From assembly GCF_000685035.1 (NCBI RefSeq), contig NZ_BAYB01000029.1, forward strand, positions 62,001 to 126,000: a stretch of 64,000 nt of DNA. Reading direction: 5' to 3'. Below the pieces are notes generated by a model. That model was given only the letters and a program-made list of their open reading frames with translations, ran no database searches and was not told where the DNA came from. Below are positions 45,446-51,477 of this stretch, piece by piece. The position numbers and the translations under genes are program-made. This DNA is from Paraburkholderia ferrariae NBRC 106233 (GTDB lineage Bacteria; Pseudomonadota; Gammaproteobacteria; Burkholderiales; Burkholderiaceae). Each line of letters begins with the position of its first letter. The first letter of the stretch is position 1.

Positions 45446-45477
45446 GTGCGCCGCCTCATCCCTGACGGGCGGCGCAC
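45446..45477 (+). repeat. Intercistronic hairpin between permease and dhaK
   Basis: Perfect 10-bp stem GTGCGCCGCC / GGCGGCGCAC with a 12-base loop, beginning immediately after the permease stop; 27 bases before the dhaK start. No T-run. Confidence 0.55.
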
Positions 45478-45504
45478 ACGCCGCCGATTCTGGAGACGCG
45501 AGAC

Positions 45505-46533
45505 GTGAAAAAGATCATCAATCACCCGGACCACTTCGTCGATGAAATGATCGACGCGCTGTTGCTCGCCCACCCGGGCTGGCTCAAGCCCGTGACGGCC
45601 GACCGCCGTGCGCTCGTGCGCGCCGATGCGCCGCGCGAGGGCAAGGTGGGCATCGTGACGGGCGGCGGTTCGGGGCATTTGCCCGGTTTTCTCGGCTATG
45701 TCGGCAAGGGGTTGGCGAGCGGCGTGGCGGTGGGCAACGTGTTTTCGTCGCCTTCTTCCGAGCAGATCCATGAGGCCACGAAGGCCGTGGACGGCGGCGC
45801 GGGGGTGCTCTATCTGTACGGCAACTACGGCGGCGACGTGTTCAACTTCGATCTTGCCGCCGACCTCGCGGAGGCAGACGGTATCGAAACGCGCACCGTG
45901 CCGGTGGCCGACGACGTGGCCTCGGCACCCGCCGAACGCGCTTCGGAGCGGCGCGGCGTGGCGGGCATGGTGTTTGGTTTCAAATGCGCGGGCGCGGCGG
46001 CGGAACGCGGCGATACGCTCGATGAAGTGGCCCGTATCGCCGCAAAGGCGAACGGCGCGACGCGCACGATGGGTGTGGGCCTCTCGCCCACCATCCTGCC
46101 GGCGGCAGGCAAGCCCACGTTCACGCTGCCCGACGGCGAGATGGAGATCGGCATCGGCATTCACGGCGAGCCGGGCACGCACCGCGGCAAGCTGGAAAGC
46201 GCGGACGCGATTGCCGAACGGCTTGCGAAGGAGATCCTGCGCGATCTGCACGCGGCCGCGGGATCGCGCGTCGCACTGCTTATCAATGGGCTGGGCGCTA
46301 CGCCGCTCGAAGAACTGTATTTGTTGTACCGGCGTGCGGCAAGCGAAGTGGCAGCAGCGGGATTGCACGTTACGCGTGCCTATCTCGGCGAGTATGTGAC
46401 GAGCCTCGAAATGGCGGGTGCCTCGATCACCGTGATGCAACTCGACGAAGAACTCGATGCGCTGCTCGATGCGCCGGCGCGCTCGCCGTTCTGGCGCGAG
46501 GGTTGGCGTGTGGACGAGGGAGGTGTGCGATGA
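45505..46533 (+). CDS. dhaK: Dihydroxyacetone kinase-like protein, DhaK subunit
   Basis: 342 residues from a GTG with GGAG upstream. DhaK: KKIINHPDHFVDEMIDALLLAHP, the GGGSGHLP loop, GNVFSSPS, and the covalent substrate-binding His220 in GIGIHGEPGTHRG, which forms a hemiaminal with the ketone of the sugar. With DhaL it phosphorylates dihydroxyacetone or a longer ketose (erythruloses in some relatives). There is no DhaM in the window, so the phosphate donor is likely ATP rather than PTS. Overlaps dhaL by ATGA. Confidence 0.9.
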   Translation: MKKIINHPDHFVDEMIDALLLAHPGWLKPVTADRRALVRADAPREGKVGIVTGGGSGHLPGFLGYVGKGLASGVAVGNVFSSPSSEQIHEATKAVDGGAGVLYLYGNYGGDVFNFDLAADLAEADGIETRTVPVADDVASAPAERASERRGVAGMVFGFKCAGAAAERGDTLDEVARIAAKANGATRTMGVGLSPTILPAAGKPTFTLPDGEMEIGIGIHGEPGTHRGKLESADAIAERLAKEILRDLHAAAGSRVALLINGLGATPLEELYLLYRRAASEVAAAGLHVTRAYLGEYVTSLEMAGASITVMQLDEELDALLDAPARSPFWREGWRVDEGGVR

Positions 46534-47174
46534 GCCTGCCCGTGGAGAAATTGCGTGTGCACCTCATAGCAGTCCTGAACAAGATGCCAGCCTGCGCCGA
46601 GGAACTGCGCGAACTCGACGCCGCCCTGGGCGACGGCGATCTGGGCTTGACGGTATCGGCCGGCTCGCGCGCGGCCGCCGAGGCCATCGCGAAGCTGCCT
46701 GACGAGGCCACGGCTTCGGATGTGCTGCTCGCCATGGGCAAGGCATTTTCCACGGCGAACCCATCGACCTTTGCCGCACTCGTGGGCGGCGGCTTGCTGG
46801 CAGCCGCCAAAACGGTGACGGGCCGGCACGAAGTGGGCAAAGCGGAGGCGCTTGCCATGGGCCGGGCGCTGGCCAACCGGATCGCCGAGCGCGGCAAGGC
46901 GCAACTGGGCGACAAGACCGTGCTCGATGCGCTCGTGCCGAGCCTCGACACGCTTGAAGCGGCGAGCGGCGACGAGCGCGCGCAACTCGACGCGATGATC
47001 GCGACCGCCGCGCAGCAGGTGAGCGCCACGGCCGCGCTGCAGTCGAGGAAGGGGCGCGCGGGCTGGCTCCAGGAGCGCAGCGCCGGCCACCCGGACCCCG
47101 GCGCGACCGCGTGGCTGCGCTTTCTCGAAGCGTGGCGCGGCCAGGCGGTTAGCGTTACTGTCCACTTGCCGTAG
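46530..47174 (+). CDS. dhaL: Dihydroxyacetone kinase-like protein, DhaL subunit
   Basis: 214 residues. ADP-binding helical barrel: LDAALGDGDLGLTVSAGSR has the three Mg-binding Asp of DhaL, but the usual DGDHG is DGDLG, so the conserved His is Leu. KAFSTANPSTFAALVGGGL replaces the usual GGTSG-type loop. The family C-terminus is visible as ERSAGHPDPGAT, then an unusual tail WLRFLEAWRGQAVS. The 3' 180 bases are partly repeated at 48127-48248, on the far side of the effector-immunity pair. Confidence 0.85.
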   Translation: MSLPVEKLRVHLIAVLNKMPACAEELRELDAALGDGDLGLTVSAGSRAAAEAIAKLPDEATASDVLLAMGKAFSTANPSTFAALVGGGLLAAAKTVTGRHEVGKAEALAMGRALANRIAERGKAQLGDKTVLDALVPSLDTLEAASGDERAQLDAMIATAAQQVSATAALQSRKGRAGWLQERSAGHPDPGATAWLRFLEAWRGQAVSVTVHLP

Positions 47175-47185
47175 CGCGCAACGGC
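46991..47185. repeat. Left copy of a duplicated dhaL 3' end
   Basis: Contains three blocks that recur at 48127-48248 in the same order and orientation: 46991-47027 (37 bases, identical), 47103-47154 (52 bases, one mismatch) and 47161-47185 (25 bases, one mismatch). The last block also encodes, on the minus strand, AVARYGKWTV, the end of a dehydratase gene whose larger remnant lies at 48210-48485. Confidence 0.9.
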
Positions 47186-47195
47186 TTCTGCGTGA

Positions 47196-47633
47196 CTAAT
47201 CGCAGCTTAGCTTCCTGACGATGCCGCCAGGACCATAGACGAGCCTGCATTCCTTGCTGGAAATCGGCAGTTGCCTTGTCAGCATAACGTGGGTGCCTTC
47301 ATACCGGCACCCCAACCAGACCGGAACCCCGCTCGATCCAAAACGCCACTGCGCGATCCGTTCGTTACCCGAAGATGCTTTGTCGCTGGTCGGGGCGAGG
47401 CTTGCGTTCTTTTCAGGGTTATCGTCGAAGAACGTTACCCCTTGCAGATAGCGAGGCGACGTATCCACATGAGAGGTCCAGCCGTCAGGTAGCGCTGCAG
47501 CCAATGACTCATTGACTGAAATCGACGAGGGGCACGACAGCTCTGCTGCGCAGGCCTGGTTTATCAGACCCGCAACAAGTGAGGTTGCCACCGCCACCGC
47601 CACCGCCACCGGCAGGAAGTTGCGTTTCACCAT
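47196..47633 (-). CDS. STY0301-family periplasmic immunity protein (Tai2-like)
   Basis: 145 residues. A long signal peptide (MVKRNFLPVAVAVAVATSLVAG... ending near ACA) precedes a small beta-rich domain with LSCPSSISVNESL, GVTFFDDNPE, QWRFGSSGVPVWLGCRYEGTHVML and KECRLVYGPGG; four or more Cys suggest disulfides. This is the STY0301 family that accompanies BPSL0067-type effectors. Its ATG overlaps the effector stop by 7 bases, as in bicistronic effector-immunity pairs. A GCCACC hexamer repeated four times encodes the VAVAVAVA of the signal. Confidence 0.78.
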   Translation of the reverse strand: MVKRNFLPVAVAVAVATSLVAGLINQACAAELSCPSSISVNESLAAALPDGWTSHVDTSPRYLQGVTFFDDNPEKNASLAPTSDKASSGNERIAQWRFGSSGVPVWLGCRYEGTHVMLTRQLPISSKECRLVYGPGGIVRKLSCD

Positions 47634-48022
47634 TCGATCACCGAGAAAGCGTTGCCGTTGTTGCTGAGCCCACCGGAATGCGGGTGCCAGTAGATTGTCC
47701 TCTGACGTACCTGATTCTGGCTGTTCCATTGATCCATGACCTGAATCCCCTGGTCGTTCTGGCCAAGGTAGATGGCGGCGTGTTTGCCGGTGCTTCCGTG
47801 CTGCGGATATTTGCCGCTCACAAAAGTGGCAATAGGCGTTCCCGCCGGAACCGGGTCTGTTGCGCCGGGAACCAGCCTGACGATTTTCGTGCCCTCACGC
47901 CACACCGCCGTAGTGGGCGCATTCAAGGTTTGGCGGACGAACTCGACGCATTCCGTGTGGCCTTTCGCATTGGGAAAGCGACGCCCGCCGTAGACTGCCG
48001 CGTTAGCCAGTATGTGGCTCAT
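47627..48022 (-). CDS. BPSL0067-family peptidoglycan amidase, type VI effector (Tae2-like)
   Basis: 131 residues from the ATG at 48020-48022; a TTG 12 codons upstream is less likely. NlpC/P60-like papain fold: catalytic Cys25 in GHTECVEFVRQ and His81 in GKHAAIYLGQND. BPSL0067 corresponds to the Tae2 amidases of Burkholderia that cut peptide cross-links after T6SS delivery into the periplasm of rivals. No signal peptide, fitting T6SS export. No VgrG, Hcp or PAAR gene is near, so it is an orphan cassette that must use a T6SS encoded elsewhere. Confidence 0.8.
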   Translation of the reverse strand: MSHILANAAVYGGRRFPNAKGHTECVEFVRQTLNAPTTAVWREGTKIVRLVPGATDPVPAGTPIATFVSGKYPQHGSTGKHAAIYLGQNDQGIQVMDQWNSQNQVRQRTIYWHPHSGGLSNNGNAFSVIEW

Positions 48023-48126
48023 TTCGATTATTCCGTGACTATGCGTGTGAAACGCCAAACAGTACTTGCTAGTTTTCGTCGTTCATATGGGTAATGGCCT
48101 AAAAGAGCGCTGCGCGCTCCACTCGC

Positions 48127-48248
48127 CGCGATGATCGCGACCGCCGCGCAGCAGGTGAGCGCCGCGACCGCGTGGCTGCGTTTTCTCGAAGCGTGGCGCG
48201 GCCAGGCGGTTAGCGCACCACCGTCCATTTGCCGTAGCGCGCAACGGC
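48127..48248. repeat. Right copy of the duplicated dhaL 3' end, with internal deletion
   Basis: Blocks 48127-48163, 48164-48215 and 48224-48248 repeat the left copy. The 75 bases that separate the first two blocks on the left are missing here. Together with the left copy it brackets about 940 bases carrying the effector and immunity genes. Confidence 0.9.
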
Positions 48249-48485
48249 CGCTTCGTCGAAGCCGAAGCCAAGCCCTGGCGTTTGATGCAGCACGATGCGC
48301 CCGTTGCGGCGCGTGAGCTGGCGGTCGATGAGGCGGCGGAAGTTCAGCACCTGGTCGTCCCAGAAGTACTCGACGTAGCACGCATTGGGCGTGGCGGCCA
48401 CGAGCGGCGCATGCACGTCATGGAACCAGTGCGGGCACATCGCCACGCCATGGCTCGCGGCGGTGGCCGCAATGCGGGCGACTGG
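48210..48485 (-). pseudogene. Remnant of an enolase-superfamily (mandelate racemase-type) dehydratase, C-terminus only
   Basis: About 91 codons on the minus strand ending in TAA at 48210. The sequence ATAASHGVAMCPHWFHDVHA, then TPNACYVEYFWDD, then PGLGFGFDEAAVARYG is the C-terminal segment of sugar-acid dehydratases of the MR/MLE family. The barrel that should precede it is absent; upstream (towards 48490) the frame enters antisense of an unrelated aldolase fragment. Ancestrally this gene converged on dhaL. Confidence 0.75.
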
Positions 48486-48704
48486 ACCCATACGCGCGCG
48501 TTGCTGGACGCGTTCCAGTCGCCGGACTTCGACGTGTTCGCGGGCACCGAAACCCTGTTGCTGCCCACGCTCCAGCATGGCGGCGCGGGCTGCATCACGG
48601 CCACGGGCAACGTCAATGCCGCCGCTATCGTCACGCTGCTCGTGCTGCTGTTCGTGCCGGCGCAGAGCGTGGATCATCAGGAGTCCACCGCACTGGCCAG
48701 ATTA
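48478..48704 (+). pseudogene. Internal/C-terminal fragment of a DapA-family aldolase
   Basis: The plus strand reads GDWTHTRALLDAF, then DFDVFAGTETLLLPTLQHGG, then AGCITATGNVNAAAI, which is the segment after the Schiff-base lysine of DHDPS/keto-deoxy-sugar-acid aldolases. No start, no N-terminal barrel half and no lysine are present, and family resemblance fades after about 48630. It is joined head-on to the dehydratase remnant. Confidence 0.7.
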
Positions 48705-49022
48705 TTACAGGCCTTGCGTGCCGTTCACGCTGGCCGTGCTGGCATTGCCCTCGCAGTCGCGCTCATATTTGGCGTGAAGGCGGGCTTCGGCCTTTTCGAT
48801 GTCGGTGGGGTAGTAAGCATCGATACGGCCGGGCTGATAGCCCACCGATTCGAGTTCGCGGAGTTCACGCACCATTTGCCGGTGCGTGACGCTGCCGGAA
48901 CGCACGAAGGGGTAAGCGTGGCATTCGTGCGGCGTGAGCGGCGCGGCCTGCGAAGCAGTGGAATAACCGAGGCTCAGGCCGAGAAAGACAGCGGTCAGGC
49001 TCAGTACGGTAGCTTTGCTCAT
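48705..49022 (-). CDS. DUF4148 family small exported protein
   Basis: 105 residues; AGGAG 6 bases before the ATG at 49020-49022. Signal peptide with LSLTAVFLGLSLGYSTASQA, then VTHRQMVRELRELESVGYQP and DAYYPTDIEKAEARLHAKYERDC, the DUF4148 core. It ends directly at the boundary of the aldolase remnant and appears intact. Confidence 0.78.
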   Translation of the reverse strand: MSKATVLSLTAVFLGLSLGYSTASQAAPLTPHECHAYPFVRSGSVTHRQMVRELRELESVGYQPGRIDAYYPTDIEKAEARLHAKYERDCEGNASTASVNGTQGL

Positions 49023-49143
49023 GATGGACTCCTGTGTTGGGTGGATCGGTCGGATTCGGAATTCATGTTAGAAGACCTGATAAAAATTGAGGTGTCGGGG
49101 ACGTTAATATTGTTTAACCGGCACCTCTGCACAGGAGTGCTTG

Positions 49144-49275
49144 TCATGGTGCGCAATGCATTTCCCATTGCTGATGCTGCATGACCTTGTGGCATACCTG
49201 ATAGCGGCTTGCATGAGCCGGAACGGAGAGCGCGAGGGCCAGGCCGAAGAGGGCGGCAAGAGTGGCGAGCTTCAT
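49144..49275 (-). CDS. Small secreted peptide, hypothetical
   Basis: 43 residues with a near-perfect AAGGAGG 6 bases before the ATG at 49273-49275. A signal peptide (MKLATLAALFGLALALSVPAHA) leaves a mature peptide of 21 residues, SRYQVCHKVMQHQQWEMHCAP, too short to be an enzyme, with two Cys. The strong ribosome binding site and clean signal peptide are the evidence that it is real. Confidence 0.65.
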   Translation of the reverse strand: MKLATLAALFGLALALSVPAHASRYQVCHKVMQHQQWEMHCAP

Positions 49276-49518
49276 GGTGATCCTCCTTGGTGTGCGATAG
49301 GGGGCAATGCAAAGACCAACTTAGTCCCACTCTCGCGAGATGCCCAACACTTGAGGATTAAGCTTTCTTAACGGCACGCAGGAAACGCCGCGCGCCCGGC
49401 GCGGCGCCCGCTTTTCGCGCGAACGCTAAAAGACTTTTAATGTTCGCGCAATTGCCCGTGGGGCACGATGCCGCTACCGTGTGGGAACCGGACTAGCGAT
49501 AGAGAGGGCGGCCTTTCC

Positions 49519-49902
49519 ATGCACCATCCCATGCGGGTACAAATGATCGACGAAGGCGGGCAGCGTGCGCTTCGTCTCACCGTCGGCGGCGATAGCACCG
49601 TGCTGGACGGCGCAGGCCTGGGCGAGCTGATCGAGCAGCTAGCGCTGCACCGGGCCGCGATGAAACCCGCGGTTCCCGAAGCGATGTCGCCAAGGCACCG
49701 CTATCACATCACCGTCGATCCCTGCTGGTACGCCGAGCCCAGCCCGCTTCTCGATGCCACGGTCGTGTTCTTTCGCCACCAGGGATTGGGCTGGAGCGGC
49801 TTCGCGCTGAAGGACCGGCAACGCGCGGACTGGCTCGGCGAACTGCGCGGGGCCGTGCGAACCCTGGAAGGCGGACCCGGCCGCGGAGAGAAGCCGTGCT
49901 AG
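49519..49902 (+). CDS. Hypothetical protein, first of a tandem paralogous pair
   Basis: 127 residues. Begins MHHPMRVQMIDEGGQRALRL; the core LGELIEQLALHRAAMKPAVP, a V-D-P strand and VVFFRHQGLGWSGFAL are shared with the next gene. No signal peptide or membrane segment. The two overlap by 7 bases and form an operon ended by a strong terminator. Family not recognised; probably a small cytoplasmic alpha/beta protein restricted to Burkholderiales. Confidence 0.7.
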   Translation: MHHPMRVQMIDEGGQRALRLTVGGDSTVLDGAGLGELIEQLALHRAAMKPAVPEAMSPRHRYHITVDPCWYAEPSPLLDATVVFFRHQGLGWSGFALKDRQRADWLGELRGAVRTLEGGPGRGEKPC

Positions 49903-50312
49903 ACCCCCGCGTATCGGTGGCCGAGGTGGCAGCGGCCAACGAACCTTCTGCCGAAGTCGAACTCGAAATCGTCAACCCGTACGGTGCGAACGCACTCATG
50001 CTCAAGCTGGGCACGAGCCGCGTGTTGCTCGACCCTGCCGAAATCGACGAACTGATCGAGGCGCTGGGCTTCGCCCGCGCGGATCTCGAACCGGCTGTGC
50101 CGGCGGAAGTGCCGCGCGATCACCCCTTCCCCATCGAAACCGAGCCCCACTGGAAGATCGTTGTCGATCCCGCGTTCGCGGGCGTGGTGCTCTTCTTCCG
50201 GCATAGCGGGCTGGGCTGGACCGGCTTTGCCATTCCACTCGCGAGCGCTCACCGCCTGCTGGAAATCGGCGAGCGGCGCGTTTCGCTTCCCACGAGCCAG
50301 AGTGTGAATTAG
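49896..50312 (+). CDS. Hypothetical protein, second of a tandem paralogous pair
   Basis: 138 residues from a GTG with GGAG upstream. Core matches its neighbour: IDELIEALGFARADLEPAVPAE, KIVVDPAFAGVVLFFRHSGL and GWTGFAIPL. The shared blocks, equal spacing and overlap show a local duplication that has since diverged. Function unknown. Confidence 0.7.
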   Translation: MLDPRVSVAEVAAANEPSAEVELEIVNPYGANALMLKLGTSRVLLDPAEIDELIEALGFARADLEPAVPAEVPRDHPFPIETEPHWKIVVDPAFAGVVLFFRHSGLGWTGFAIPLASAHRLLEIGERRVSLPTSQSVN

Positions 50313-50336
50313 GCGCAGTTGCGCGATTGAACGAAA

Positions 50337-50380
50337 GCGGGCGCGGGGCGCAAAGGCGCCCCGCGCCCGCTTTTTCTTTC
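50337..50380 (+). terminator. Strong intrinsic terminator of the paralogous pair
   Basis: Perfect 15-bp stem GCGGGCGCGGGGCGC / GCGCCCCGCGCCCGC, loop AAAG, then TTTTTCTTTC. Confidence 0.95.
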
Positions 50381-50393
50381 GCGTTCGCCATGC

Positions 50394-50425
50394 GAAAAAA
50401 ACCCAACGCCCGGGAAGGCGTTGGG
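50394..50425 (-). terminator. Orphan intrinsic terminator on the minus strand
   Basis: Minus strand CCCAACGCC, loop TTCCCG, GGCGTTGGG, then seven T (plus-strand A-run 50394-50400). No coding gene on the minus strand lies upstream of it before the response-regulator gene, so it may end a small RNA, or back up termination from the other side. Confidence 0.7.
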
Positions 50426-50736
50426 GTGACAGTGGTTTGAAGAACGGCTGCCCAGGGGGACAGGCCGCACCGGCATGGTATGTCGATCGAGGCGCGATTG
50501 AATACCTCGAATACTGAAAATCTCTTTTCCGATGTGCGATTGCGTGCGGCCCGGCACCTCCGGGCGGGCACAAAGATTAACAACGCTTAATCCACGTGGC
50601 GATGGCGCGTTATGTGCGGTCATGCATGATGGCGGCAACCCGAAAGACGGGGCGGCGGATGCGTTCATCCCGCACTGCCGCAGAGATCCTGAGCAGCCGC
50701 AGGCCTACGGCTGCGCTCTACCCAGATGTGCGACTC
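50426..50736. other. Upstream region of the response regulator gene
   Basis: About 310 bases without a called gene. It should carry the promoter of the regulator-efflux operon and possibly an antisense small RNA ending at the minus-strand terminator. No operator repeat was recognised. Confidence 0.4.
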
Positions 50737-51414
50737 ATGACGCGGATACTTTCTGTAGACGATGACGAGCTTATTTTGCAGGAGATCCAGACGTCTCTCT
50801 GCGCGTGCGGGCACGAGGTGGAAACGGCGACCACGGGCCGTGTCGGCCTTGCCAAGATCATGACCGGCCCCTACGACGTCGTGACGCTCGACCGGGCGCT
50901 GCCCGACGTGGATGGCCTTGCGGTGCTCACGACCATGCGCAGCGTCGGCATTCATACGCCCGTGCTGATCCTGAGCGCGATGTCCAATCTGGACGAGCGC
51001 GTGCGCGGCCTGCGCGCGGGCGGCGACGACTATCTGACGAAGCCGTTCTCGCCCGAGGAGATGGCCGCGCGCATCGAAGTGCTCCTGCGCCGCAGCAGCC
51101 AGGGCTCCCCCGCGGAGACGACGCTGCGCCTCGGCACGCTCGAACTCGATCTCATCACGCGCCGCGCGCAGTTTCGCGGCCGCACGGTCGATTTGCTGCC
51201 CACCGAGCTGCGCATACTCGAATACATGCTGCGCCATCCGGCGCAGGTGCTGACCCGGACGATGATCTTCGAGGAGGTCTGGGGTTACCGGTTCGATCCC
51301 GGCACCAACGTGATCGACGTGCATGTGAGCCGCCTGCGCACCAAGCTCGCCAAAGCGGGCGAGAGTCCCGCCGTGAAAACGGTACGTGGTTCCGGCTACA
51401 TGCTGGCGGAGTAA
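50737..51414 (+). CDS. OmpR-family response regulator, canonical receiver
   Basis: 225 residues. Receiver with acidic SVDDDE at the N-terminus, phosphoacceptor D52 in DVVTLDRALPD and K102 in LTKPFSPEEM, all intact. The C-terminal winged HTH ends in TVRGSGYMLAE. The ATG at 50737 lacks a good Shine-Dalgarno and longer in-frame starts exist, but the receiver begins right at this Met. 63 bases upstream of the RND pump gene, so it probably controls the pump operon; the nearest kinase gene is at 58420. Confidence 0.9.
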   Translation: MTRILSVDDDELILQEIQTSLCACGHEVETATTGRVGLAKIMTGPYDVVTLDRALPDVDGLAVLTTMRSVGIHTPVLILSAMSNLDERVRGLRAGGDDYLTKPFSPEEMAARIEVLLRRSSQGSPAETTLRLGTLELDLITRRAQFRGRTVDLLPTELRILEYMLRHPAQVLTRTMIFEEVWGYRFDPGTNVIDVHVSRLRTKLAKAGESPAVKTVRGSGYMLAE

Positions 51415-51477
51415 GCGCGGCGCGGGTCTTGCGCGCGGCTTCGCCAACCTTCTTTCTTCTCTCGTTCCTGGTTTCCG

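Noticed and set aside
46991..48248. Insertion sequence or transposon around the effector pair
   Set aside because: The flanking repeats are copies of host gene ends, not inverted repeats, and no transposase or integrase is encoded.
48282..49184. A 300-codon plus-strand frame crossing the remnant region
   Set aside because: It runs antisense to the dehydratase remnant, through the aldolase fragment and antisense to the DUF4148 gene; only the short aldolase-like part has meaning.
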